DNA from: Hyphomicrobium sp. | GTDB taxonomy: Bacteria > Pseudomonadota > Alphaproteobacteria > Rhizobiales > Hyphomicrobiaceae | Reading direction: 5' to 3' | DNA length: 64,000 nucleotides | Assembly (NCBI RefSeq): GCF_009026145.1 | Contig: NZ_WBUE01000009.1 | Location: forward strand, 27,501-91,500 | Part shown: positions 20,343 to 28,459 of the stretch, in pieces | Layout: every line of letters starts with the position of its first letter | Numbering within the stretch: position 1 is the first letter of the stretch | The notes under the pieces: model-generated | Told to the model about the DNA's origin: nothing | The model's database searches: none | The model's input: only the letters and a program-made list of their open reading frames with translations | Translations under genes and position numbers: made by a program

Positions 20343-21632
20343 ATGCCAGCAGACGGCCCGCGCGCATCGCTGCCATCGACCGGAGCCGGCCCCGAGAAGG
20401 TGCTTGCGGGCTGTGCCGATCCCGCGTGGATCATCGATCCGGCCAAGGGCCGCGTGCTCGCCGCCAATGCGGCCGGCGCCGCCCGCCTCGGCCTGCGCCC
20501 CGACGCCGCCTCCGGTACGCTCGATGCGGCCATGCCCGGCCTCGTGCGCTTGCGCGCCATGCTGCGCGAGCCGCTCAATGGTGGGCGCCGCGTGCCGCTC
20601 ATCTTCTGGACCGCCTATGGCGCCGAGAGCCTCGTGTGCGATGTGGCCGCGGTGCCGGAGGCCACGGAAACGACTGCACCGTCGGCACTCGTGCTCGTGA
20701 GCATTGCCTCCGGGGTGCCGAAGCGGTCGGCTCCCGCCGTAACGACGCAGGCGACCAGCATTCTGCCTCCGCCCGTCACCTCGTCCGCGGACGACGCCGC
20801 GACGATGACGAAGATCGCCAGCGCCATTCGCAGCGGCTTCGCCGGCGGGCGCGGACAGCCGGTTGCCACTGCCGACACCGACGAGGCCGAGGCGCCCGAC
20901 TCGCGGCCGCCGTCGCGCGACCGCTCGGCGCAAGTGTCGAAGTTGGCGCACGAGTTGCGTACGCCGTTGAGCGCCATCGCCGCCGCTGCCGAGATCATGA
21001 AGGATCAGCGCTTCGGGACCATCGGCAACGAGCGCTATCGCGGCTACACATCCGACATCCACGACAACGCACGCCATGCGCTGGCGCTGATCAACCGCCT
21101 GTTGGGCGGCGACAGCGAGGAGCAACCAGAAAGCAGCTTGCAACCGGCCGAGCTCGACCTCAACGCCCTTGCTGAAAGCTCCGTCTCGGCGATGCGTCCG
21201 CTCGCCGAGGAGGCGGGCCTCGAACTGAGGCCCGAGTATCACAGCCAGTTGCCCCGCGTGCGCGCCGACGCGACGACGGTCAAGCAGGTGCTGTTCAATC
21301 TGTTGAGCAACGCGATCAAGTTCACCCCGCGCGGCGGCGACGTGCGCGTCGTGACCGGGCTCGGGTTCGATCGCTCGGTCTTCATCGCCGTACAGGATAC
21401 CGGTGTCGGCATGAGCAATGAGGCGATCGACGCTGCGCTCAAGGCGGAGGTTCCGGCCAACCCACAACGCAAGGAGGCGGGCGGTCACGGTATCGGGCTG
21501 CCTCTCGCACGCAGCCTCGCCGAAGCCAACGGCGCGCGGCTCGAGATAGACAGTGCGCTGAACGAGGGCACGGCGGTAGCACTTGTCTTTCCGCGCGACC
21601 GCGTCATCCCGCGCACGGCCCTTTCGAATTAG
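20343..21632 (+). CDS. Sensor histidine kinase, PdhS/DivJ/PleC-like DHp domain
   Basis: 429 residues, no membrane segment. A PAS-like N-terminus (about 15-110, with DPAWIIDPAKGRVLAANAAG) is followed by a disordered Thr/Pro/Asp-rich linker. The DHp helix has the H-box HELRTPLSAIA with phospho-acceptor His, and then RFGTIGNERYRGYTSDIH, a pattern I know from the PdhS/DivJ/PleC kinases that act on DivK. The ATPase domain has the N-box NLLSNAIKF, G1 DTGVGM and G2 GGHGIGLPLA. The inferred role in cell-cycle signalling rests on that DHp similarity. No response regulator is adjacent. The ICE-like palindrome overlaps its stop codon. Confidence 0.87.
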   Translation: MPADGPRASLPSTGAGPEKVLAGCADPAWIIDPAKGRVLAANAAGAARLGLRPDAASGTLDAAMPGLVRLRAMLREPLNGGRRVPLIFWTAYGAESLVCDVAAVPEATETTAPSALVLVSIASGVPKRSAPAVTTQATSILPPPVTSSADDAATMTKIASAIRSGFAGGRGQPVATADTDEAEAPDSRPPSRDRSAQVSKLAHELRTPLSAIAAAAEIMKDQRFGTIGNERYRGYTSDIHDNARHALALINRLLGGDSEEQPESSLQPAELDLNALAESSVSAMRPLAEEAGLELRPEYHSQLPRVRADATTVKQVLFNLLSNAIKFTPRGGDVRVVTGLGFDRSVFIAVQDTGVGMSNEAIDAALKAEVPANPQRKEAGGHGIGLPLARSLAEANGARLEIDSALNEGTAVALVFPRDRVIPRTALSN

Positions 21633-21644
21633 ACGATTTCTAAT
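21628..21644 (+). promoter_or_regulatory. Irr/ICE-like palindrome upstream of the ferric transporter
   Basis: A 17-base inverted repeat, ATTAGAC-GAT-TTCTAAT, whose outer six bases on each side pair perfectly. The rhizobial iron control element bound by Irr is TTTAGAA-N3-TTCTAAA; this site keeps the TTAGA/TCTAA core and the spacing, differing at the ends and at one inner base. It lies 141 bases before fbpA and overlaps the kinase stop codon. An irr gene is at 39.5 kb. Confidence 0.5.
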
Positions 21645-21668
21645 CTATTCGGATTGCGTCCACTTTTG

Positions 21669-21697
21669 TTGACTGTGTCCACGAGTGCACGTTAGGG
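21669..21697 (+). promoter_or_regulatory. Candidate promoter of the ferric transporter operon
   Basis: TTGACT and TTAGGG are separated by 17 bases. The -35 is good (5 of 6) and the -10 is weak. It lies 25 bases downstream of the ICE-like palindrome and about 85 bases before fbpA. A weak -10 would fit an activated promoter, with Irr bound just upstream. Confidence 0.35.
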
Positions 21698-21784
21698 ATG
21701 ATCGCAGTGCGGGGTCTGCCACTCGCGCCCCGCGAGACAATCAGCCGATACCGGGGCCTTGAACCCCGACTATTGGAGCCACCG

Positions 21785-22831
21785 ATGCGGTCATACAGCG
21801 CCCTCTTGCGCAGCGCGGCCCTTGCCGCCGTGCTCACTCTAGCCAGCACCACGTTCACCCCACCGGCCCAGGCGTCGGGCGAGGTCAACATCTACTCCTA
21901 TCGCGAGCCGGGGTTGATCAATCCGCTGCTCGCTCAGTTCACCAAGGAAACGGGCATCAAGACCAACGTGGTGTTCTCTACCAATGGTCTTATCGAGCGC
22001 CTGGCCGCCGAAGGCAAGAACAGCCCCGCCGACGTTCTACTGACGAACGAGTCCGGTCTGTTGCTGCAGGCGGTCGGCGCCGGCGTCACGCAGCCGGTCC
22101 ACTCGGAGGTGCTGGCCAAGGAAATTCCCGCGGCGCTGCGCGACGACAAGGACCAGTGGTTTGGCCTCACGCGGCGCGCTCGCGTCGTCTACGCCTCCAA
22201 GGACCGCGTCAAGCAGGACGCCATCACCTACGAGGAGCTCGCCGATCCGAAGTGGCGGGGCAAAATCTGCATCCGCTCGGGTCAGCACACCTACAATGTC
22301 GCGCTGGTCGCTTCGATGATTGCCCACCATGGCGAGGAAGCAACCGAGAAATGGCTGACCGGCCTCAGAGCCAACCTGGCGCGGCGCCCTGCCGGCGGTG
22401 ACCGTGAGGCCGTGCGCGACGTGCAGGCCGGGCTGTGCGACATCGCCATCGGCAATACCTACTACATGGCTGCGATGCTGAAGAACCCCGACCAGAAGTC
22501 CTGGGCGGACGCTGTGCGCATCGTCTTCCCCAACGCCGCCGATCGCGGCACCCACGTCAACGTGTCGGGCATGGCCATGACCGCAAGCGCGCCCAACAAA
22601 GAAAATGCGCGGCGGTTGATGGAATTCCTCGCTTCGCCGGAAGCACAGCGGATTTACGCCGAAGCCAATGGCGAGTACCCCGCGTCCGACGGCGTTGCGG
22701 CCTCCCCCCTGGTGCAGAGCTGGGGACCGCTGAAAGCAGATCCCCTCCCGCTCACGAAGATTGCCGCGTTGCGCAAAAGGGCTTCCGAGCTCATCGACCG
22801 TGTTCAATTCGATCAGGGGCCGAACATCTAA
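21785..22831 (+). CDS. fbpA: Ferric iron ABC transporter substrate-binding protein
   Basis: 348 residues. The signal peptide (about 1-30, ending PAQAS) is followed by VNIYSYREPGLINPLLAQF, the start of the FbpA/FutA family of periplasmic Fe3+-binding proteins. The family block NTYYMAAML near residue 222 supplies the paired tyrosines that bind iron, and GEYPASDGV marks the C-terminal lobe. The ATG at 21785 has TTGGAG upstream. Its stop shares one base with the ATG of the next gene (TAATG), so the two are translationally coupled. The permease follows. No ATPase gene is present in the locus. Confidence 0.93.
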   Translation: MRSYSALLRSAALAAVLTLASTTFTPPAQASGEVNIYSYREPGLINPLLAQFTKETGIKTNVVFSTNGLIERLAAEGKNSPADVLLTNESGLLLQAVGAGVTQPVHSEVLAKEIPAALRDDKDQWFGLTRRARVVYASKDRVKQDAITYEELADPKWRGKICIRSGQHTYNVALVASMIAHHGEEATEKWLTGLRANLARRPAGGDREAVRDVQAGLCDIAIGNTYYMAAMLKNPDQKSWADAVRIVFPNAADRGTHVNVSGMAMTASAPNKENARRLMEFLASPEAQRIYAEANGEYPASDGVAASPLVQSWGPLKADPLPLTKIAALRKRASELIDRVQFDQGPNI

Positions 22832-23355
22832 TGTCTAGGATCGATACATTCCAGAGAGGCCGCCCGTCCCGCGATTCCGCGATTCCGGCGGCCGCCATGT
22901 TCCCCGCCGCCGAGCGTCTGGTGGGTGTGGGCTTCCGCTGCTGGCTGCAGGGCTTCCAGACGAGTGACATCGGCTGCTGGGAGGTCGCTTGGGAGGAGTT
23001 CTCGCGCGCCGTCGGGCCGCGCGCCGCCAAGCCGCTGATGACGGAGCTGGCTTGCTGGGTACGCGCCGTGCAAGATTCGGCCGAGCGCCGCATCGAGGTC
23101 TACCCGGCGCAGTGCCGCCGCTTCTGCCGCGACGAATGCCTCGCCATTTCCATGGTAGCGGCGTGCCAGCACAGCACCTGCCCTGCCTTCCGCGCCTGCG
23201 CGGTGGCGCTGCTCGGGTGCGACGAGGTGGAAGAGGCGATCGAGGGCGCCGACAACTTCGCGCGCTGCCTGCGAGACGCAGGCCAGGTGCTTTCGCCTGG
23301 CACCGTGTTCATGGGTGCCGGCCTGGTGACGCCACGCGCGCGGAGCCTCTGCTGA
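22831..23355 (+). CDS. Cysteine-rich protein of unknown function inside the iron-transport operon
   Basis: 174 residues with 12 cysteines (37, 49, 75, 95, 99, 103, 112, 117, 123, 130, 146, 174). There is no signal peptide and no clear membrane helix, so it is predicted to be cytoplasmic. Cys95-99-103 have a CxxxCxxxC helical spacing, and Cys112, 117, 123 and 130 continue along a second predicted helix, a layout that recalls (but does not match closely) four-helix cysteine-rich metal-storage proteins. Trp residues cluster at 38-55. Start TAATG is coupled to fbpA and the fbpB permease begins 46 bases after its stop. I do not recognise the family. Iron-sulfur binding, metal delivery or redox sensing are all possible. 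Confidence 0.8.
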   Translation: MSRIDTFQRGRPSRDSAIPAAAMFPAAERLVGVGFRCWLQGFQTSDIGCWEVAWEEFSRAVGPRAAKPLMTELACWVRAVQDSAERRIEVYPAQCRRFCRDECLAISMVAACQHSTCPAFRACAVALLGCDEVEEAIEGADNFARCLRDAGQVLSPGTVFMGAGLVTPRARSLC

Positions 23356-23401
23356 GCGTGCCGAGCGCGCGCAATCGAGCTGACGGAAAGCGGCGCGGCC
23401 A

Positions 23402-25162
23402 ATGATGGTGCAGGGCCCTGAGCCGGTGTTGCCGCGTGCCAGCTTGCCGCGCTTGTTCGATGCGGCATGCACTCTTCTCGGCCAGCTATCGTCCGCATTC
23501 AAGGCTCACCGGCGCACGCGCAGGGTGTCGCCCGCCTGGACTGCGATCGTCGCTGCGATCCTTCTCGTCGTTGCGCTGCCGATCGCGACGGTGCTTCTGC
23601 TGGCGCTCTCCCCCTCCGACAACATCTGGCCGCACCTGGCTTCGACCGTGCTGCCCGGATCGCTGGCGCGTACGCTCCTGCTGTCGAGCGGCGTCGGACT
23701 TCTGACTTTCGCTGTCGGCACGGCGACCGCGTGGCTCGTCACCATGTACCGCTTTCCGGCCCGCGAGCTGCTGGATCGGCTCCTCGTGCTGCCGCTGGCG
23801 GTGCCGACCTACATCATCGCCTACTGCTATGTGGAGCTGCTCGATTACGCCGGGCCGGTACAAACGCAGCTACGCGCAGCCTTCGGCTTCACCGGCGCCG
23901 GCGACTACTGGTTTCCGCACGTTCGCTCGCTCGGCGGCGCCATCCTCGTGTTCTCGGCCGTGCTTTACCCTTACGTCTACCTCACAGCCCGAGCGAGTTT
24001 TGCACAGCAGTCGGTGTGTGTGCTCGAGGTTGCCCGCACGCTCGGCCGCACGCCGCTCGCCACCTTCGCCGACGTAGCGCTGCCGATCGCGCGCCCGGCC
24101 ATTGCCGCCGGCGTCGCCCTGGTCATCATGGAATGCCTCAACGACCTCGGCGCGGTGCAGTATCTCGGCGTCGACACGCTCTCGGCGAGCATCTTTGCCA
24201 CCTGGGTACAACGCTCCAACATCGGCGGCGCGGCGCAGCTCGCCACAGTAATGCTGGTGCTCGTTGCCGGGCTGTTCGCAATCGAACGAGCGGCACGCGG
24301 CGACGCACGCAGCCACCATACGACCGGCCGCTACCGCGCCATCCCATTTCAAGAGATCACCGGCTGGAAAGGCCTGCTTACTGCGGCACTTGCCTCGCTG
24401 CCGTTTGTATTCGGGTTCGTGGTACCGGTGTTGGTGATCGCCCCCGATGCCGCGGCACACCTGGAAGGCGCGCTATCCAGCGGGTTCCTGCCGGCAGCCG
24501 GCAATAGTCTGCTCCTTGCCACGATCGCCGCTGGCGTGGCGCTGGCCGTGGCCTTGACGCTGGCCTACGCGCGCCGCGTCTCTGCAAGCCGCTTTGTCCG
24601 CTCGGCCGGGCGCGTTGCCGCGCTCGGCTACGCCGTGCCGGGCACGGTGCTCGCCATCGGGTTGCTCATCCCGCTCGCCGGCATCGACAATCACGTCGAT
24701 GCCTTGTTGCGTTCCACCCTCGGCGTGTCGACCGGCCTGTTCCTATCCGGCTCGCTGTTCGCCATCACCCTCGCCTATGTGATCCGCTTTCTCGCGGTAG
24801 CGCTGGCGCCCATCGAGGCCGGTCTCGGACGCGTATCGACGAACCTCGATGCTGCCGCCCGCACGTTGGGCGAAAGTGCGTTGTCGGTGCTTTGGCGCGT
24901 GCACCTGCCATTGCTCATACCGCCACTCGGCGCCGCCGCTCTGCTCGTCTTCGTCGACTGCATGAAGGAGTTGCCGGCGACGCTGTTGCTGCGCCCGTTC
25001 AACTTCGAGACGCTGGCCACGCACGTCTACAGCCTCGCCTCCATCGAGCAGCTCGAGCAGGCCTCGCTGGGGGCGTTGACGATCGTCCTCGTCGGACTAA
25101 TCCCGGTACTGCTGCTGCACGAGGCGATCGCCGGAGGGCGTCCAGGGAGGAGCAGCCGCTGA
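23402..25162 (+). CDS. fbpB: Ferric iron ABC transporter permease (fused, two domains)
   Basis: 586 residues with about twelve membrane segments and two binding-protein-dependent transport domains in tandem, as usual for FbpB. The ATPase-contact EAA loops are visible: in half 1 VARTLGRTPLATFADVALPIARPAI, shown here by its core LGRTPLATFADVALP, and in half 2 ARTLGESALSVLWRVHLP. It works with FbpA at the inner membrane to import Fe3+. A double ATG (23402 and 23405) gives two equivalent starts. The fbpC ATPase is not adjacent: the next gene is on the other strand. Confidence 0.93.
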   Translation: MMVQGPEPVLPRASLPRLFDAACTLLGQLSSAFKAHRRTRRVSPAWTAIVAAILLVVALPIATVLLLALSPSDNIWPHLASTVLPGSLARTLLLSSGVGLLTFAVGTATAWLVTMYRFPARELLDRLLVLPLAVPTYIIAYCYVELLDYAGPVQTQLRAAFGFTGAGDYWFPHVRSLGGAILVFSAVLYPYVYLTARASFAQQSVCVLEVARTLGRTPLATFADVALPIARPAIAAGVALVIMECLNDLGAVQYLGVDTLSASIFATWVQRSNIGGAAQLATVMLVLVAGLFAIERAARGDARSHHTTGRYRAIPFQEITGWKGLLTAALASLPFVFGFVVPVLVIAPDAAAHLEGALSSGFLPAAGNSLLLATIAAGVALAVALTLAYARRVSASRFVRSAGRVAALGYAVPGTVLAIGLLIPLAGIDNHVDALLRSTLGVSTGLFLSGSLFAITLAYVIRFLAVALAPIEAGLGRVSTNLDAAARTLGESALSVLWRVHLPLLIPPLGAAALLVFVDCMKELPATLLLRPFNFETLATHVYSLASIEQLEQASLGALTIVLVGLIPVLLLHEAIAGGRPGRSSR

Positions 25163-25163
25163 G

Positions 25164-26204
25164 CTAGTCGACGACCTCGTCCTCATCGAAGGGCTCGTCC
25201 AGCACCTCCCGCTCCGGCGAGGCGCGGTCGGAGAGCTCCTCGGACCAGCCGATATTGAGCAGTGCGTCGCCCATGTTGACGATAGGCAGCGTCGTGCGCC
25301 CGATGATGATGCCGCGGCGCGGCGAGCGCACTTCGACGGCAGTGTCCTCGTAGGGGTTGGCGACGTGACCGACGACCTCGCCCACGCTGACCCCGTCGCC
25401 GATGCGCTTCGTGGTGCGGAAGACGCCGCCTTCCGGCGAGCGCAGCCAGCTCGAGGCATTGATCAGCACAGGGACACGCCGCTCGGCGGCCAGCGGCTCG
25501 ACGCCCTCGGCTACGTCGAGCATCTCCATCTTGAGCATCACGCCCGTGATGCCGTCGACGCCGGCTCTTATGGCGAACTCGTCGAAACGCAGGCCCTCGC
25601 CGCCCTCATAGCTCAGAACGTCGACGCCGGCCGCGCGCGCGGCTTCGCGCAACGACCCTGGCCGCTCCGGGCTTTCCAGCATCACCTCGGCGCCGAACGC
25701 CCGCCCGAGCTCCTGCACGCGCGGGCGCTTGCGGAACACGCAGCGGATCTGCGGCAGGTTGATGCGGTGGATCGCCGCCGTGTGCAGATCGATGCCGACC
25801 TGCGAGCGCTTGACGATCTCGCTCAGGAAGAGATGTGCCAGGCGCGCCGCCAGCGATCCCGTGGCCGAGCCCGGAAACGAGCGGTTGAGGTCGCGCCGGT
25901 CGGGCAGGTAGCGCGAGCGGCTGATGAAGCCGAACACGTTGACGACCGGCACGCACAGTAACGTCCCGTTGATGCTCTGCGAATTGAGCGTGCGCAGCAG
26001 CCGGCGGATGATCTCGACGCCGTTGAGCTCATCGCCGTGAATCGCGGCGGAGACGAACATTGTGGGTCCCGGCTGCGCCCCGTGCAGCACATGCACCGGC
26101 AGCGTGACGGGCGCATGATTAGAAAGCTTCGAAATTGGCAGGTCGACCAGCCGACGCTCGCCAGGCTTGACGGCCAAACCTCCGACGACGAACGGCTGCC
26201 TCAC
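25164..26204 (-). CDS. Succinylglutamate desuccinylase/aspartoacylase family protein
   Basis: About 346 residues of the M14-like zinc carboxypeptidase branch (AstE/AspA). The first zinc site is HGDELNG, a third ligand is the His in GIDLHTAA, and the substrate-binding NxxG/R region includes RRDLNRSFPG. The C-terminal domain is beta-rich and ends in an acidic tail EPFDEDEVVD. Start GTG 26204 is preferred because CGGAG stands 7 bases before it and because the family starts there. The frame is open 51 codons further (to a GTG at 26357), but that part is Pro/Ser/Ala-rich and unlike the family. Convergent with fbpB, one base between stops. The acyl-amino-acid substrate is unknown. Confidence 0.82.
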   Translation of the reverse strand: MRQPFVVGGLAVKPGERRLVDLPISKLSNHAPVTLPVHVLHGAQPGPTMFVSAAIHGDELNGVEIIRRLLRTLNSQSINGTLLCVPVVNVFGFISRSRYLPDRRDLNRSFPGSATGSLAARLAHLFLSEIVKRSQVGIDLHTAAIHRINLPQIRCVFRKRPRVQELGRAFGAEVMLESPERPGSLREAARAAGVDVLSYEGGEGLRFDEFAIRAGVDGITGVMLKMEMLDVAEGVEPLAAERRVPVLINASSWLRSPEGGVFRTTKRIGDGVSVGEVVGHVANPYEDTAVEVRSPRRGIIIGRTTLPIVNMGDALLNIGWSEELSDRASPEREVLDEPFDEDEVVD

Positions 26205-26629
26205 GGCGACGCTCCGCTGTTTCCCCGCTCGATCCGGCGGCGAAGGTGCACCGGAGGGGCTGCTAGGCGCAAGCCACGCCGCCCGCTGCTCTCCATCAGC
26301 GTGAAGCGGCGCACGCCATTTCATGGCCCGCGGGATGGGCGAATTCTGTGTCCACACGAAACTGCATGAGAAGCTTTCAAAAAGCGTGGGCAGGACGCCC
26401 AGCGCATCTCGCCATCGCTGAGCCGGCGGTATAGGAAAGATTGTCGGGCGTTAAGAAAAAGCGGCGTATGGCGCCGGCAAGGACAGCTCGCTGCTTGCAC
26501 CCCGGCGGAGCCACCTTTAAGACTACAGCGTCTGCTAAAGGTACCAACGTCGACCGCTCGAGCCGGTACGTTCCTCTGGTAGCTTTGCGAGTTGACACTG
26601 GGTAGCGTGTGCTGAGGCGGCAGGGGTCC
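26205..26629 (+). other. Intergenic region between divergent genes
   Basis: 425 bases with no supported gene. It contains a hairpin (26513-26542, listed separately) and a TTGACA at 26592-26597 without a fitting -10. The first 153 bases could be N-terminal coding sequence of the aspartoacylase-like gene if its upstream start is used. Confidence 0.45.
26513..26542. repeat. Inverted repeat in the AsmA-gene leader
   Basis: Seven paired bases ACCTTTA/TAAAGGT enclose four more, AGAC/GTCT, with a two-base bulge and a six-base loop. It lies about 90 bases before the AsmA-like start. There is no T-tract, so a terminator is unlikely. It could be an operator or an RNA structure. Confidence 0.4.
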
Positions 26630-28453
26630 ATGAAGCGCCCGAGGCAAACGATGCGACGCTACACATGGGCGCTCGCCATAGTGAGCTTCCTCGTCATCCT
26701 ACTCGCCGCACCTCTTCTCTTCACCGATCGATATAACCGCTTGGCGCTGCAGAGCGGCGCCGTTCTCGCCGCCTCCAGCAACAGCTACAGCCTCAGCTCG
26801 CCGGTGCGGCTCATGACCGGACCTAGGATCGACCTCGAAGGCGGAACGCTGTCGGTGCCGCCGAGCCGTACCGGACTCGCGCGCGGCGGGCAGATGATCG
26901 CCATGCTCATCACCGGCAGTGGCCCGCAGTTGACACTGGAGAGCGCTACCTTCACCACCGACTTCTCGACCCGCGAGCCCACCTTCTCGCAAGACTCCGG
27001 TCTCAACGAGGTGGCGCCGCTGGTCAAGGCGCTGCAGAGGATGCAGTTCGATGGACTCATCGTGCGCGACAGCACCGTGCGCATCAAGATGTCGGACGGC
27101 TCCAGCGTCGAGCTGACCAACGTCGATGCTTCGATATCCTCGGAGCCGAATGGGGCCATCCAGGCATCGGGATCGTTCGATTTCCGCGGCGAGAAGATCA
27201 CCTTTGACACTACCCTCGGCGCCAGCCTCGACTCGCAAGGCATGTCGCGTCCACTCGCTGCCACGTTCGCGGGCGCGCCGCTGACGGCGGCGCTCGAAGG
27301 CAGGCTGATCCTCGGCGAAAACCCGCAGCTTCTGTCGCCGCAGGCCGAGCTCAAAGCAACGGACCTACGCGCTGCGGCGCGCTGGCTCGGCATCGACTGG
27401 CCGGCGGGCCGTGGCTTCGGCGCGTTCCGCGCCAAAGGTCAGTTGGAATGGGTCGAGCGCACGGTTGCCTTTCAGAACGCCGCGATCGACCTCGACGAGA
27501 ACAGGGCCACGGGAACGCTGTCGATCAACTTCGCCGGTGCAAGGCCGACGGTTGAAGGTACCCTCGGCCTCAAGACTTTCGACCTCACGCAATACTTGAA
27601 GGGCGCCGATACGGCCGTAAAGAACGACAGCTTCCTGGCGGCTGTCAGAGGTGCAAGCGGGCTGGAGTTTCCGCTCATCCAAGCCATCGATGCGGACTTC
27701 CGGATTTCCACCGACAGCCTCACCCTGCCGGCAATCACCATCGGACGCAGCGCTGCGACGGTATCGCTGCGCGACGGCAAGATGCTCGCCGATATCGCGG
27801 AGCTGGAGTTCGACGACGGCACGCGGGGCGGGGGTCAAATCCGTATCGATATGAGCGGTGCCAACCCGAACTACGGCGTGCAGGCCAAATTCGAGGCGGC
27901 TGACGTGGGCCGCTCGGTGCAGGCCGTGTTCGGACATCCGACCGTGCAGGGACGTGGCGCCATCACCGTCGATCTCGCGGCGACCGGCAACACCGGTGAT
28001 AGCCTGCTTCGCTCGCTCGACGGCAAGCTGTGCGTCACGCTCGCCGAAGGCGGCCGCGTCGGCCTTGACATCAACAAGCTCGCTACCACTGAGAGCGAGC
28101 CATTGCCCGCGGCAGCATGGCAGGACGTGAGCACGCGAGCCATCTCGGTCGACAAGCTGGATGCGCGCTTCATCGTCAGCAAGGGCATCATTCGCACGCA
28201 ATCTGCGGAAGCGGTGTCGGGCGAGCGCGCCCTCAAGGCGGATGGCGCTATCAGCTTGCTCGAGCGAAGCCTCGACCTCGAACTCGCCGTCGGTGACGTC
28301 GCCAAGCCGAGCGTCGGCGATGTCGGCGCGGGTGAGCTTAAGCTGCAACGGCGCGAGATCATCAACGTGCATGGCCCGTGGTCGGCACCGGCGATCCGCT
28401 CCGGTCCGCCGGCGGGCGGCGCGCAGAAGTATGGCCCACCGAGCCCCGGCTGA
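26630..28453 (+). CDS. AsmA-like protein
   Basis: 607 residues. One N-terminal membrane anchor (about 10-30, ALAIVSFLVILLAAPLLF) is followed by a long beta-rich periplasmic region. The C-terminal part, with GRGAITVDLAATGNTGDSLLRSLDG and later RSLDLELAVGD, matches the AsmA-like C-terminal domain. AsmA/TamB relatives are bridge-like proteins thought to move phospholipids or affect outer-membrane assembly. The start at 26630 has AGGGG very near; the ATG at 26651, with GAGG six bases upstream, is equally plausible. Convergent with glpD (six bases between stops). Confidence 0.83.
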   Translation: MKRPRQTMRRYTWALAIVSFLVILLAAPLLFTDRYNRLALQSGAVLAASSNSYSLSSPVRLMTGPRIDLEGGTLSVPPSRTGLARGGQMIAMLITGSGPQLTLESATFTTDFSTREPTFSQDSGLNEVAPLVKALQRMQFDGLIVRDSTVRIKMSDGSSVELTNVDASISSEPNGAIQASGSFDFRGEKITFDTTLGASLDSQGMSRPLAATFAGAPLTAALEGRLILGENPQLLSPQAELKATDLRAAARWLGIDWPAGRGFGAFRAKGQLEWVERTVAFQNAAIDLDENRATGTLSINFAGARPTVEGTLGLKTFDLTQYLKGADTAVKNDSFLAAVRGASGLEFPLIQAIDADFRISTDSLTLPAITIGRSAATVSLRDGKMLADIAELEFDDGTRGGGQIRIDMSGANPNYGVQAKFEAADVGRSVQAVFGHPTVQGRGAITVDLAATGNTGDSLLRSLDGKLCVTLAEGGRVGLDINKLATTESEPLPAAAWQDVSTRAISVDKLDARFIVSKGIIRTQSAEAVSGERALKADGAISLLERSLDLELAVGDVAKPSVGDVGAGELKLQRREIINVHGPWSAPAIRSGPPAGGAQKYGPPSPG

Positions 28454-28459
28454 TCCTGG

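Noticed and set aside
17186-20343. Histidine kinase (20.3 kb) and receiver protein (17.2 kb) as a two-component pair
   Set aside because: They are 3 kb apart with a transporter, cytochrome, tRNA and phasin between, and on separate transcripts; nothing in the sequence links them.
25164-26357. The longest frame of the aspartoacylase-like gene
   Set aside because: The 51 extra N-terminal residues are Pro/Ser/Ala-rich and unlike the family; GTG 26204 has the better ribosome site.
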